Assembly (NCBI GenBank): GCA_008828725.1
Contig: MEHQ01000233.1
Span: 78,915 to 142,914 of the forward strand
DNA length: 64,000 bases
DNA from: Saccharina japonica
Lineage: Eukaryota; Sar; Phaeophyceae; Laminariales; Laminariaceae
Reading direction: 5' to 3'
The notes under the pieces were generated by a model. That model did no database searches. It saw only the letters and a list, made by a program, of their open reading frames with translations, and was not told where the DNA came from. A program made the position numbers and the translations under genes. Positions 8,861-20,636 of this stretch are shown here, in pieces. How positions within the stretch are numbered: the stretch's first letter is position 1; each line of letters opens with the position of its first letter.

Positions 8861-9190
8861 GCGGTGGGTGAGGATGCTTGTGCGCCTGGACCCCCGTCTC
8901 CCTGCCCGTTGTGGTGGGGCTCGGGGTTTCGATTGGTTGACGTTTGGGTGGTTGGCGTTGGTTGGTAGCTGTTGTTTCGGTTGACGTTTATCGGTTTGTT
9001 TTGATTGGCTGGCGCTGATTGATCGATTTGGATTGATCGGCGTTGATTGGTTGATGTTGATTTGTTGACGCTGATTGGTTGGCGCTGATTGGCTGGCGCT
9101 GATCGGTTGGTGTTGGGTCATCGGGTGGGCTGATTGGTTGGTTGGTAGGTCAGTTGGCTGGTTGGTTTGGTTTGGTCGGTCGGTCTGTTG
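8861..9190 (+). repeat. Degenerate TTGGTTG/GCTGATTGG repeat
   Basis: Irregular repetition of GATTGGTTGGCG-like motifs for about 300 bases. No gene is visible here. Confidence 0.65.
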
Positions 9191-10340
9191 GTGCGTGTAA
9201 CTGTAAGAAGTTTCGCCGCCTTTACTGGCGCCGTTTTTAAATAGAAAATTGGTGCTGCTGCTGCTGCTGCTGTGGTTCTGCGCTACTGCTGCCTTCTTTC
9301 TCTCTATTTCCCGCGTTCGCCTCTGCGGGTGATTTTTTTTTTTTTTTTTTGTCCGACAGTAGTTCCGCCGCCCCGGCTTTTATTCTTGCTGAGCCGATTG
9401 CGAAAAAATGACCTGCACTGCAGCTATAGCTCGGTGCGGTGGAGAACTTATGGAAAGAACGGGATGGCAGCAAAAAACTCCGTACGTTTGTTTTTCTGTA
9501 TTTTTGAGCGGAATTGTGAGCGGGGGCTTTCCTTCCCCCTGCCTCTCCCTTCACCCGAACCCCCCCCTCGTGTCTCCCCTCCAAGCTGTCGTTATTTTGT
9601 TTGCGTGTGAAATTAAGGGGAGCGGGGGCTGGTGGGAACGCTCTTTTTTTTGTTTCACTTTCTCTCCTATTTTGCCTTCTGTTTTTTATTGTTCTGTTTT
9701 TTCTTTTTTCTTTCGGTTTTTTGTTGGGGGGGGAGNGGGGCGGGGGGGGGGGGAGGCGCACTCATTTGTTGCTTGCCTTAGTCATTTGACCATTGACCAC
9801 GCATCCCTTTCGAGACGGAGCAGGGGGGGGTAGCCGTCGAGGCGACATAATTTTGTACGAAATTATATGTTTTAGGTTTTCTAACGATTGGGGAGGCGGT
9901 GGGACGCTGTTGACCCGTTTTGTAAATTGAGCGGAGTTAGCCGCGCGCACACACGTCCTCTATTCGTGGGGGGGTAGTTTTTTTTTTATAGGAGAATTAA
10001 AGAAAAATACGACCGAGCTCTTGCGTTCGGTTTCGTCAAAGTGTGTGTGTGGGGGGAGGGGAGGAGGAACAACAAAAAAAAGTGAACAGAGAACACTTCG
10101 ATTTCGAGGTTTTCGTAGTGACGTGGATGGCGTACTGGCGTGGGGTGGCTTTGCTCGTTGTCTGAGTTAAGAAGGGGGCTGCAGCAGCAGCGGTGGTGGT
10201 GGTGGTGAACGTCGTAAGGGTAGTCGCTGTTCTGTTTCCGGTGTTGCCAATCGAATATGCTAGAAGGCCGCGTCTTTCCGGGTGCGGCAAGGCCTCTTTA
10301 GGCCTTGGTTCGTATCATGCTGGTTTTAGTGTAGGGCAAG
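9191..10340. other. Unassigned sequence with a family C fragment
   Basis: T-rich and (GCT)n tracts, an N at 9736 inside a G run, and a plus-oriented family C head at 9750-9830 (GCACTCATTTGTTGCTTGCC ... GACCATTGACCACGCATCCC). Open frames here are low-complexity; I see no supportable gene. Confidence 0.5.
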
Positions 10341-10920
10341 AGTAATCAGAACCCGAAAATGGACCAAAATATCCCACGCCATCTCCTCATCATTCCTTAA
10401 GAATTAACTCTTGGGTAATCCATCGCGGCTTTAAAATTCCGCTTGAAAAAAAAAAGCCAAAGTTGAAATCAAGTAAAATAGTTTGCGTGCACTTTTGTTT
10501 TAGCGCGATTTGGAAATTTCTTGGAAATTCCAGTGCGATGGGCGGAATCACACGCCGCAGACAAGAAGGAGCCCACAGCACGCACGCACACCCACCCGCA
10601 TCAATCACGCGACAGGCATGCGACGATATACCTTCGATCTCGACGTATAGACTCAGCCCAAGACTAACCCACTTCGTACCGGGCAAGGCCAGCGAACATA
10701 TTCATGTTTACCCACCCTTTAGTTTGGGGGTCTGATTACAGTACTACGCTTCTCCGAAATAATAGGTCTGTCTGTCTTACGGACCTAGTCAAGGTCTATT
10801 TTATTGCCTATATTGGCTGACTTCGTGTACGTTGGGCGGTCCCAGTCACCGGATCAAATCGCGGTCTGTCTCCTTTGTACCGCTCTGGCCGGCATATATA
10901 ATCGATTTCCGCTACTACTT
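10341..10920. other. No recognisable feature
   Basis: Unique-looking sequence of balanced composition without splice-supported coding frames or repeats that recur in the window. Confidence 0.4.
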
Positions 10921-11560
10921 CATGATTGATCTACCTGTAGATATTTTTTAGGCCAGATATATACACTCCTGATTGATCTGTATGGTATGATCCAGCTCAT
11001 CATCGGGCGGGAGCCGTATCATCTGCATGATCTACTGACTGTAGCACGTATTTTCTGGGTTGGACCTGTACTATGCAGATCCTGCGCAAGCACCCCATCA
11101 TGCAGCTGCAGGTTAGGATCTAGATGGTATATCTGTAGATGATCTATCTGTCCAGATCCTGCACAGCACCTCATAGCTGCAGGTTAGGATCTAAAGTATC
11201 TATCTGTACGAGGTAGATGATCTATCTGTCCAGATCCTGCACAAAACTCCATAGCTGCAGGTTAGGATTTAGATTACCTGCCTGATATATAGATGATATT
11301 TAGATGATATGTTTGATCCGTAGATAGATGATATATCTGATATGTAGATGATATATCTGATCTGTGGATGTAGACGATCTATCTGATCTGTAGATGTAGA
11401 TGATATATCTGATATGTAGATGTAGATGATCTATCTGATATGTAGATGATATGTCTGATCTGCAGATGATATATCTGATCTGTAGATGATGTGTCGGATC
11501 TGTAGATGATCTATCTGATCTGTAGATGATCTGCCCGTCTGACGTGTGGAATATAATCCC
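10921..11560 (+). repeat. GATC-rich degenerate tandem repeats with three family J units
   Basis: Units such as CCAGATCCTGCACAGCACCT, CATAGCTGCAGGTTAGGATC recur near 11075, 11150 and 11233. From 11285 to 11535 the sequence is built of GATATATCTGATCTGTAGAT-like 20-24 bp units. Family J units recur singly at 15105-15290, 24925-25030 and 45890-46000. Confidence 0.75.
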
Positions 11561-11729
11561 CGTTCAGACTATAATGTGCTCTGGCCGGAAATATAATCCC
11601 CGTTTGGGCTCTGATGTGGACATCAAACACATCTTATACTACCGGCCAGAGTGGTACGTATAGCGTATTCGTTTTTGCTGCCGAGGTTCTTTGGCTCCGG
11701 GGGCTTCGCCGAAATCGCTGCCTTTAGCC

Positions 11730-12247
11730 GACGCATGCTACGGTGGTAGCCTGCATGCAGGTGCACCATGTTTCTGCCTTCTGAGGGTGGGTGGTCGCTT
11801 GACGAGCTCTATACTCTACCCAGGAACTAGTTTCGGAGGAAAACAAAAGCGCTACCCGATGAACAATCCCCAATAGGGTAGCGCCTAAGAAGACAACGAA
11901 AAATAGGGGAACACAAAAAAAAAATGGAATTCCGATGATTTCGGGCCCCGAGATAACGCCCAAAAACAATGATAACTTTGGTTTTGCCAACGTCTATGAG
12001 CTGCGTGAGCGTCCAGAAATACGAGTAGGATCATGTTGGTTGGTGCGCCCGTGTTGTGCGACTGCTGGTATTGTAACTCGGATCCCAATTTCTGTATCAC
12101 CCCTACATCACGCAGTTGTTGCCGTCGCTTAAATCGTCCGTTTTTAGCTCGATTTTTCACTCTGAAGTCCCAAGAGGGTCAAGGAGCCTCGTTATTCAGA
12201 AAATATTTCACCCAAAACGTGCTGCCTCTATCGTACGTAGCACGCGC
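11730..12247 (+). mobile_element. Family D TIR element with internal insertion
   Basis: Left end GACGCATGCTACGGTGGTAG and right end CTATCGTACGTAGCACGCG are inverted versions of the family terminus. The family body is present up to CCAATAGGGTAGCG and resumes with GGAGCCTCGTTATTCAGAAA; between them are about 270 bases of other sequence that partly recurs at 33349-33420. Confidence 0.65.
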
Positions 12248-12710
12248 CAGCCGCGTGCAGTCATGCCTTGACCTTATCTCTCGAAAAGCCGACCCTTCTC
12301 CGGGGATGGTAGCGTTACTTTGGGCGTAACTGCTGTCGTCTTGTTCCTGCTCGTATATACGCGCGGCAGTAGCAACGTACCAGTAACAAACAACGGATGG
12401 ACACACTCGTGAGAAACATAGAGCTTGAAAAAACGCGGCGCGTTATGTGTCGTTTCGCACCCGTGCTGCGTCCGTCATGCCTGACCGTGTATCTCTCGGA
12501 GAGACGGCCTTTTGGGGACCCTGTTTGGTGGTAGCGTTGATTTGGGCGTAACTTACTGGGGTCGTGTCCCTACTCGTGTCGTGTGCGCGGCAGTATTAGC
12601 GAAGAAGGACGTAACAATCATCAACTGGAACCTGGAACTAGCCGTGAGAAACAATATCATTGACAAAATGCGGCGCGTTACGTGTCGTTTCGTGCCGCGT
12701 CCAGCAGGGA
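12248..12710 (+). repeat. Diverged direct duplication of about 220 bp
   Basis: CATGCCTTGACCTTATCTCT...GTAGCGTTACTTTGGGCGTA and GCGGCGCGTTATGTGTCGTT in the first half correspond to CATGCCTGACCGTGTATCTC...GTAGCGTTGATTTGGGCGTA and GCGGCGCGTTACGTGTCGTT in the second. Confidence 0.7.
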
Positions 12711-12875
12711 CGCCGACTCTTGAAACTTGACGAAAGGGGGCGAGTTGCCATCGTTTCGCGCTTTTTCAACCATTCACCATTCAATTGGTCGTACTCACAG
12801 CTGACGTATTTTTATTATTTTATAAAAAGTGCGGGACTCAGGAAGTTCTGGAACTTTTTGGGCCATCCGACAATG

Positions 12876-13366
12876 GACACATGCTACGGTACGAGAGGTG
12901 TGCACCGTTTTTGTCCTGACGGCTGCGACAACTCCGGCGGCGAAGGCTGCCTCAAGAGGCAGCCCCAGAGGGGAACACTCGTCCAGGCTACTGACGTCAG
13001 AGTCGTGCCGTCCGCGCACGGCACCCCCCTCCTTCTGAGACCCCCCCCCGCCCCCCACAACGTCGTCGTCCTCGTCGCTGGAGGAGATTTTAACAAAGAA
13101 AAAAAAAAGTGCAAACCGATGACCAATCCCATCCATGGCCTTAAGTAGGTATGCGCAAAAAAAGCATATTGCAAAAAATCATGAACGAAATTTCGACGAT
13201 TTAGGGTTAACCCATTCAGAACTGAAGAACTTATCCCACACTAATTCCAAGTAGTTTGTCCCCAAAACCGAGAAACCGGTTCGTAAGGGGTTAAGGTAAG
13301 GCGCCCCGTCATTCAGAAAATGTTTCAGCCAAAAAAAGGTACAGTACCTCTATCGTAGCACGCGTC
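12876..13366 (+). mobile_element. Family D TIR element carrying a family T insertion
   Basis: Ends GACACATGCTACGGTACGAG and CTCTATCGTAGCACGCGTC. The family body GTTTTGGGTTAA...GTCATTCAGAAAATGTTTCA is split by a half family T element at 13206-13296. Confidence 0.7.
13206..13296. mobile_element. Family T MITE fragment nested in family D
   Basis: TTAACCCATTCAGAACTGAA, then CACACTAATTCCAAGTAGTT and TGTCCCCAAAACC, ending GGGGTTAAG. Confidence 0.7.
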
Positions 13367-13900
13367 AATGTGTAGTATGTAGCATGAGTTTCAACGTTGA
13401 TCACTCATAATCATCACTCCGAAAAAAGAAGACATTGTAGGCAAGGAGAAAGCCTTCCACGTGTTTTTAGGGGGAGATTAATTTGGGAGTTGTAGGGCAA
13501 GAAGAAAGCCTTCCACGTGCTATTAGGTGGAGATTAATGTGGGAGTACGGGCGGGTCTCAACAAGGGTCGCTTCTTCTCCTGTCGGGTGTCGGGGGTCTC
13601 ATTGGACCGAGTACCCCGGGGTGTCGGAAACAATTCTCCAACAACAATAATAGGTTATTTACTACTTTTCTGGTGTGTATCTTCCGACGGCACATATGCT
13701 ATATGTGGGGTTTATGACCCTACAAACAAAAAATAGGGTCATACTCCATATAATATTTACTCATTTTCTGGTTTGTAGCTTCCGACGGTACATGCTATAT
13801 ATGGGGCATATGACCCTACGAAAAAATAATAGGGCTATACCTTTCTACAGAACTTTCCAAAACCTGCCCGAGTGTACATACATTTTTTTTTAATTATTAC
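13367..13900 (+). repeat. Two local tandem duplications
   Basis: A 56-bp unit (GAAAGCCTTCCACGTG...GGAGATTAAT) is repeated at 13446 and 13502. A unit of roughly 100 bp (CTTCCGACGGCACATATGCT...ATGACCCTAC...AATAGGGTCATA) is repeated from 13681 and 13788. No gene seen. Confidence 0.65.
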
Positions 13901-13915
13901 CTGGTATATATTTTT

Positions 13916-14092
13916 TCCATCCCATTTAATATCTTCGCACTTCTGTCTCTCTCCCTCCCTATTAATAGTCGCAACCCAGATCCGGGGTCACAAAGCAGGC
14001 TCTTTCTCCCTCTTCCCCACTACGGTTCGTGCCTTGACTTTTATCGCGCAGAGGGTTCAGCATTCCCAACGCTCGTCGATTTTCATCGAATT
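13916..14092 (-). mobile_element. SINE body fragment (minus), head missing
   Basis: CCATCCCATTTAATATCTTC, CAACCCAGATCCGGGGTCAC, CAGAGGGTTCAGCATTCCCA and GATTTTCATCGAATT match the 3' two thirds of the SINE subfamily seen at 37393 and 44130. Confidence 0.75.
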
Positions 14093-14870
14093 ATACAGTA
14101 GTATAGGATACCCCATTAAGGAATAACGATCAGAAAGAAAGGCAGGCTGAGAATTACAGGAAAATAATAAATTCGGGAGTCATTCTACTGAAGTTAGTGT
14201 AGATCGCACCCATTCTCAAATTAAGAAACCCAGCGTGGAACAATTATCCTGTCGCTTATTAGTTATTAGATGTCCTGTACTGTAGATAGATGGCGTTTTT
14301 CACTTTTTGTGGCGGTGTTTTAATCGATGTCGGGTAGAGACTTGTGCATTTTCGTAGCGGTGATTCCTGTTGGCTTCGCACATTTTGCGCAAATTCTATT
14401 GGCTAGACTTACACAGTCCCGCCGCTGCTGCTTGCTGGTGCTCGAGCGCGGGGTGCTCTGACCATTATATACCTGGGATATAATTCGTAAGAAGTATACA
14501 CAAAGACAGATGGCGTTTTTCGTTTATTGTAGCGACGTGTTGATAATTCTCGGGTGGAGCCTTGTGTCTCATGCCGGGGCTCTCGTCCGTCTACGCAGTA
14601 CAGTACGCGAAGCCACGTAAACTAAGAAAATATTCAAATTCTTACGTGGGGCAGGGTGTGGCCGACCCTAATCAAATACCAAAACAAAATGTCTCCTTTA
14701 CGTACATATCTCTACAGACTATGTGTCGTGCAAACATTTCACACATCTGACAGATCATCAATCCCACTTCATTCTCTACGTAGTTCATTCAGAGAAGATG
14801 TATTACTGATCTATCTGTGTGATCTACGCTCGTGCCGCCCGGTGCGAGCCGTACACTTTTTGTTTTGTTT
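14093..14870. other. No gene recognised; diverged repeat of a 70-bp segment
   Basis: AGATGGCGTTTTTCACTTTT...GGGTAGAGACTTGTG near 14290 is echoed by AGATGGCGTTTTTCGTTTAT...GGGTGGAGCCTTGTGTCTCA near 14510 and partly again near 15495. Confidence 0.5.
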
Positions 14871-14871
14871 T

Positions 14872-15082
14872 GTTTCCATCCCATTTATTATCTTCGCCCT
14901 TCCTTTCTCTCTCCTTCCTATTAATAGTCGTAACTCAGATCCGGGGTCACAAAGTAGGCTCTTCTCCCCCCCCCCCACTACGGTTCTTGCCTTGCATTTT
15001 TATCGCGAGAAAATTTCAGCACTTTCTTCCCTCGTCGACTTGCGTCGGATTCCGCCTACCCACGCCACGAAGGCGCTCTCAG
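14872..15082 (-). mobile_element. SINE body (minus), head missing
   Basis: CCATCCCATTTATTATCTTC, CGTAACTCAGATCCGGGGTC, TATCGCGAGAAAATTTCAGC, CCACGCCACGAAGGCGCTCT. Confidence 0.75.
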
Positions 15083-15420
15083 CAAACACTCTGCATGATA
15101 AAGGACACGTTTCCTGGATTGAATCATCTGTGCTATACAGATCCTGCACAATATATCATAACGGAAGGTTAGGATCCAGATGATAATGTAAATGATCGAT
15201 AAAGGGCACGTTTCCTGGGTTGGATCTGTGCTAAACAGGTCCTGCACAACATGCCATAACGGCGGGTTAGGATCTAGAGGATTCATCTGATCTATCTGTA
15301 GATGGGCTATCTGATCTGTAAATTATCTATCTGTAGATGATCTGTGTGATATGTAGAGGATCCGTTTGACGTGTGAAATTTTCGAAGTCGAGCCGAAATG
15401 TATTAACTCTCATTTTATGT
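15083..15420 (+). repeat. Family J units and GATCTGTAG-type repeats
   Basis: Two copies of CACGTTTCCTGGGTTGGATC...TCCTGCACAACAT...GGTTAGGATC at 15105-15190 and 15195-15275, then ATCTGTAGATGATC-like short repeats. Confidence 0.65.
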
Positions 15421-15432
15421 ACGATACGGAAT

Positions 15433-15434
15433 GC

Positions 15435-15468
<34 letters not shown>
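15433..15468 (+). repeat. (TTG)n microsatellite
   Basis: Twelve TTG/TGT units. Confidence 0.9.
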
Positions 15469-15799
15469 GCGCACTGCATGGTATACATGTTGTCGGTGTC
15501 GGGGCAGAGCCTTGTGTCTCATGCCGGGAACTCCCAGTTGTCTAAGCAGACCAGTACGTACCGGAACTCTACGAAACAAGAAACCGGGACACTGGTCCAG
15601 GCTGGACTTCTCATTTGAGAAAACGGGGTGTGTCTTCTATACTAACTCAAGTATAATCGATCTCCCGAATTTCTTTTTCCCCCGGATAAAAATCAGGCTG
15701 ATTTTCGTGCGGGGCTCGTTCTTATGAGAGGGCCTGCAGCTTAGCAGTAGAACTTAGTTGAACGGAAGCTTGCCTGGGCTCAGTGGAGGTCGGGGGAGG

Positions 15800-16315
15800 G
15801 GGTGGGAGGTCATTTTCATGCATGGTCGTAGTCGTATGACCATATACCCTCGCATCCCTACAATACCGGGACGGGGCATGTCGGGTTTTCACCGACCAGG
15901 CAGACATTACTTGCACCAAGCGCGAATCGCCGTGATGTGTTCGGCGAGTCGCATGAAGGGTGGGCTGCATCCTACTAATACTAACAACCGCTTGTGAGGC
16001 GGACTTGCATATGGACGACAGCCTCCGATGAATCGATTTAATTTCGGGTGTAGCCACTTCCAGAGACCGCAATGGGTGTTAGTATGTATCTGCTTCGTAG
16101 ATACCTTAACTTGCCATATACACACTACGTGATACGATCATTCGACTTGTGCGGAGTTGAGGTTCTCAACCTCCTACAAATGATCTCACAAGACCGCCAG
16201 CCTTGGTGACCGCCAAAAAAAAAAAAAACGGTACCCTGGTTTGTCTAGCCCACGCAGTGAGAGGCGTGTTTTACAGCGTCGTCGCCAATCGACGCCAACC
16301 CAACCTATACGTACA
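15800..16315 (+). repeat. Family A, near full length
   Basis: After a G-rich run: TTCATGCATGGTCGTAGTCG, TATGACCATATACCCTCGCA, CACCGACCAGGCAGACATTA, CTGCATCCTACTAA, CTTGTGAGGCGGACTTGCAT, CATATACACACTACGTGATA, GACCGCCAGCCTTGGTGACC, a poly(A)-like run, GGTACCCTGGTTTGTCTAGC and CGCCAATCGACGCCAACCCA. The same order is seen at 32272-32760 and 62838-63330. Confidence 0.85.
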
Positions 16316-16439
16316 TACATAAATTCGTCTTGGATGTCTGCTTATTACAGAAGAAGAGAGCAACACCAGAAACGAGAGTGAGGGGCGTTGGGACGAAAAC
16401 AAAGCGTAGGGGCGACGAACTCTACATGGAGGCCTTTTT

Positions 16440-16485
16440 TGGGGGGGGGTGGAGGTGGAGGTGGAGGTGGAGGTGGAGGTGCAGG
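16440..16485 (+). repeat. (GGAGGT)n tract
   Basis: Seven or eight GGAGGT units after a G run. Confidence 0.85.
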
Positions 16486-16619
16486 TGTTTGTTTTTGGTC
16501 GGTAGATTATGACAAGAGTAAACTCACTCGAGAATAGGGACGCCAGCTGGAAAAAAACAAACAAACAGAGTATCGGGGACACGAAACCCTAATGGAGGCA
16601 ATGCTTGAGGGCGGGAGGG

Positions 16620-16775
16620 GGGGGGGGGGGGGGGCCGTCGTTGGGGTACTCGTTTGTTACTTGCCGTAGTAATTTGAGAGACCATACATAGTAAATAGGA
16701 CCTACGGTACACACAAAAACCTATATATTTTCTCATTTTCACGAACAATATTTGGTCCTATTTACTACGGTCCCA
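16620..16775 (+). repeat. Poly(G) run, family C head and TA-type element
   Basis: A 20-base G run, then GGGGTACTCGTTTGTTACTT, cut at 16676 by a degenerate copy of the short TIR element (ATAGTAAATAGGACC ... GGTCCTATTTACTACGGTCC). Confidence 0.7.
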
Positions 16776-16801
16776 GGTGATGGGCAATATTTTCGGGTTA
16801 T

Positions 16802-17320
16802 GACGCTTGCTATACGGTAGCCTGCATGCAGGTGCACCACGATTTTTCTGAGGGTGGTCACTTGATTATCTTGGTTATAGTATAGGAGCTCGAAACCTCA
16901 CCCAAAAAAAATGATTTTGGAGGAAAATAAATGTGCTACGTACAGTACACGATGTGCAATCCCGTGGGTCTCAAGTATAAAATGAAAAGTATTGCATCAC
17001 AATAATAAAAAAAATTACGACGATTTTGGGTTAAGGTAAGGGCCCGAATTAACGAGTACAAAATAAATTCAATTTGGAAAAAATAAAATTCAAATTCGCT
17101 TTTCATTGGTCAACACACGCACCAGCACCAAATATTATGCCCCAAGATCCTAATCTTTGGTGCTGGTGCGTGTGTTGACGAATGAAAAGCGAATTTGAAA
17201 TTTATTTTTTCCAAATTGATTTTTTTTCTTCTTCGTTAAAACGGGCCCTTAAGGGTCCCCTTCATTCAGATTGAAAAAAAAATAGTCCAAAAAGTGCTAG
17301 CTCTATCGTAGCACGCGTGT
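16802..17320 (+). mobile_element. Family D TIR element containing a Harbinger-like MITE
   Basis: Ends GACGCTTGCTATACGGTAG and CTATCGTAGCACGCG; body includes GCCTGCATGCAGGTGCACCA and TTTTGGAGGAAAATAAATGT. It is split at GGTTAAGGTAA by the 17040-17248 element. Confidence 0.75.
17040..17248. mobile_element. Harbinger-like palindromic MITE (family P)
   Basis: Termini GGGCCCGAATTAACGA and its inverse, and nearly perfect inverted arms through CGCTTTTCATTGGTCAACAC and ACGCACCAGCACCAAA. TAA/TTA flank it. A second copy is at 23960-24162, and a longer element with the same termini is at 29706-30514. Confidence 0.8.
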
Positions 17321-17415
17321 TATGACAACCATTAAATAGCACCATTAATTCGTACCAAGGGTAAAAAACAGTATAGCACCTGCCTCCACGAGGCGGCCTC
17401 AAGGCCACGCATGGT

Positions 17416-17830
17416 AGGTGGGGAGGGGGGCGGCGTACTCATTTGTTGCTTGCCTTTAAGTCATTTGACCATTGACCAAGCTTCTTTTTCGAGATGGAGG
17501 CGGGGGGGCGGAGAGGAGGGGCGTGCTCATTTGTTGCTTCCTTGGTTCGTTTTCCCATTGACCACGCAATTCCCTTTCGAGACGGAGCACCGTTCCTACT
17601 CCAAATAGAGGATGCCTCCAACATTTGCGCGCTCATTACGTTTTTCCATATACTACATAGACACGTTTTGTCTTTTCTTATCCCCTTCCTGTTTCGCCGT
17701 CTGTGGCCCCCATCTATATCCTAGAATAGCAATCGTTTTCTCGCTGCTGTCTAGTCTACCGAAACCACCCATGTCACATTCGTCGATTTCCCCATCTCGT
17801 CCTCTCAACACATTCCGTTATTCCTTGTGT
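17416..17830 (+). repeat. Tandem family C copies, one near full length
   Basis: A head at 17430-17500 and a second head from 17520 that continues through CTCCAAATAGAGGATGCCTC, CATTACGTTTTTCCATATAC, CCCTTCCTGTTTCGCCGTCT and CCCATCTATATCCTAG to about CAACACATTCCG. Each head follows a G-rich run. Confidence 0.8.
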
Positions 17831-18247
17831 ATTTCACAGGCTCTCACTATGTGCGTTTTAGTATTTACTGCTTGGCCACAAGGGAAAAAAAATGCATCTC
17901 CTTCCTCCTCCCAACTCCTGGTATATTTCTGTCTTTTTTCCTGGCAGATCCAGGTTTAGAGTGGGGGGGAAAACGACCAAGCGTCCGAGATAGTAGCAGC
18001 AGGGGCCGATGCTGCCGAGAGGGCATGGAGTGAATTGACACACGACACGAGGCGGAACGTGGAAGTGTGGCGGGCTTAAGCTTTGTTTTTGCCCATCCGC
18101 CGGAGGATTATAACACAAAAAAACGTGCTCAAAACGTGAGACACCGAATCTACCACCACATCCCTAGCGAGGCGGGGGGGCGAGGGGGCGAAACCGCATC
18201 CTTGAAAACGGAACATCACAATCTACCCCAACATCCTCAATGCACGC
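17831..18247. other. No recognisable feature
   Basis: Mixed-composition sequence between two repeat copies; no exon or recurring motif seen. Confidence 0.4.
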
Positions 18248-18432
18248 GGGGGGGGGGGGGGGGGTGTACTCATGTCGTGCATGACCATAGTCGCATGACC
18301 ATAGACCCTCGCACCCCTATAATGCCGGGACGGAGCACGTTGGCTTTTCACCAACCAGGCAGACAAATTGCCTGTTGCACCAAGCGCGAAGCACCTTGAG
18401 GTGTTGGGTGAGTTGCATGAGGGGTGAGCAGA
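18248..18432 (+). repeat. Family A head after poly(G)
   Basis: A G run of about 17, then TGTACTCATGTCGTGCATGA, CCATAGTCGCATGACCATAG, and the CACCAACCAGGCAGAC and CGCGAAGCACC segments; ends where GGGTGAGC meets other DNA. Confidence 0.85.
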
Positions 18433-18534
18433 AAGTGTCCTCGTATTAAGGCGGAACGCAAAGACGACGACAGACTTGTACCTCAGTGTAAGCGGCCCCA
18501 TGAACCCAATCGCCACTGGCGATACGACAAACGG

Positions 18535-18895
18535 GGGGTGGGGGGGGGTGCACTTCATCTTCATGCTTGGCCGTAGTCGTATGATCATAGACCCTCGCAT
18601 CCCTACAATGCCGGGACGGAGCATGTCGGGGTTTTTTTCACCGACCAGGCGGACATTTCTAGCATCAAGTGCGGAGCACCGTGAGGCGTTGGGCGAGTCG
18701 CATGAAGGGTGAGCTGCATCCTACTAAGAACCGCTTGTGAGGCGGACTTGCATATGGATGACAGCTTCAATGAGCTAATTTAACTTCCGGTATGGCCACT
18801 GCCAGAGCCAGCAATGGGAGCGCTATGTAACTGCCTCGTGGGTGCCTTACCATATACACACTACGTGATACGATCATTGCCCCTTGTGCGGAGCA
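18535..18895 (+). repeat. Family A copy, 5' three quarters
   Basis: G run, CTTCATCTTCATGCTTGGCC, CCTACAATGCCGGGACGGAG, CACCGACCAGGCGGACATTT, TTGTGAGGCGGACTTGCATA, CATATACACACTACGTGATA, ending at CCCCTTGTGCGGAGCAAAG. Confidence 0.85.
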
Positions 18896-19830
18896 AAGAT
18901 CGAAAACAAAAAAAAGTAATTGCGTGTGACTAGCAGTAAAGGGCGAAAAGCGACGACATCGAATGGACACGCGGGGTACTAAAAAAAACAGGGAAACAGA
19001 ACCCGGGGAATGGTCGCAAAAACTGCCGGGGCACTGCAAGGAGACCACGTGCATATATGAGACTAGACATAAATCGGAGTGAGCATCGTTCGGAACCTAA
19101 CGAAACGGCGTCAAAACCGAGGCGTGAAAAGAGAATGCCATACGAATATGAACACCCAGACCAAGGGTGAACGGAAAAAAAAGGCGACACCCCACTTTTT
19201 GTTGCTGAGTCCCAAACAGGGGGCATACTAAAAACAAGTTAACAAAAAAAACTGAAAAAAAATATGATATTTAGTTCTGACAAAACTCCCAACCCGCTAC
19301 GATATACTACCAGGTATATACAAAAACATACCCCTGGAAAAAAGGGAGAGAGAGAGGGATACCTTTAATTTAACCCATATCAATTCAAGACATTATTAAG
19401 CTTTCACCTTCGAGGGACACGATGTACACATATATATACTTGAAGTATATACGAACGTAGTTTGTAATTAATTCGGACGTGGTGGCGAGTGTGCCCCCCG
19501 TTTTATCATTTGTTCGTTTTCCCCTGCCCACATCCCAAACAAACTAGTGCGACAAAGTACGCTCACCGATATACATCAAACAGCAGCCGTGTGGACGGCG
19601 TGGTGCTCTTGAAACCTTGAGCCGGTGCGAGGATTTTGGTCCTCTCAGTGACCAGCATACGCACAAAACGAAAAATATCAAAAACACGTCGTCCTGAAAA
19701 AGAGGAGTGCAAAGCGATCCGACATTATGTGTGTTAGACAGTGCACGATGCCAAATAGTGGAGCGTTCCTCCCCCGTACCGGTGTACTTCGAAGTGCATA
19801 CTATTAATGGTAGGATAGTAAGCTAGAGCT
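18896..19830. other. No recognisable feature
   Basis: About 930 bases of A-rich, apparently unique sequence. Open frames are short and lack splice-supported neighbours. Confidence 0.4.
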
Positions 19831-20008
19831 ATTATTATATGATTTGCCTTCCGACAATGTGCAGGGCATTATTCATTCAGAATGAAAAAGCTGACACACT
19901 TCGTCGAATACCACCACTCTCATTCAACAACTTCTTCTCCTCCTCTGAGTGTACTCTATATAATACGCACCCTTTACCCAATTATTGTACCTGCTATATA
20001 TCTAAACA

Positions 20009-20330
20009 GTGCAGAGGCCGGTTGCTTGGAGAGAGGGTACAGTAAGCAGTGGTTTTAATCCTAGTAGTATAGTAAGCTGGAGATATACAGTGCAGATGCC
20101 GTTAGCTTGGAGAGAGGGTACAGCAAGCAGCGCTTTTAATCCTGGTACGATAGTCAGCTGGAGATATGCAGTGCAGAGGCCGTTAGCTTGGAGAGGGGGT
20201 ACAGCGAGCAGCGATTTCAATCCTAGTAGGATAGTAAGCTGGAGATATACAGTGCAGAGGTGCAGTAGTTCGCTTGGGGAGGGGAGGGTACAACAAGCAG
20301 CGCTTTTTAAACCTCGTAGGACTTCGGATG
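20009..20330 (+). repeat. 81-bp tandem repeat, four copies
   Basis: Units begin GTGCAGAGGCC/GTGCAGATGCC at 20009, 20090, 20171 and 20252, a spacing of exactly 81. Each carries TTGGAGAGAGGGTACAG, GCAGCGCTTTTAATCC and AGTAAGCTGGAGATATACA. 81 is a multiple of three, so frames stay open, but the peptide is not supported as a gene. Confidence 0.9.
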
Positions 20331-20636
20331 CAGAAAGTTGACGATAAAAAGTGACCATCACGGCAAAAACGGCCAATCACTGTGTCTTGCTGTGCGGTGG
20401 GGGGGGTTGGTACAAGTTCAAGTTGAAGTTGGTGTCCCGAGTTGCAATGCAAGGAGTCGTATGTATTATACTCGTATGTACGGCACGGGCGCAAGATGGA
20501 CATGCTCCTATCATATCATACCATAGCCGTATTGACGAGGCGCTCGCGCTCCTCGCAGACGGTCGACACACGCCAAAGTCAAAAGTTATCATTATGTTGG
20601 TCGCTACCCCGGGGGGTCCTAAAAAGTTTAAGCGTG

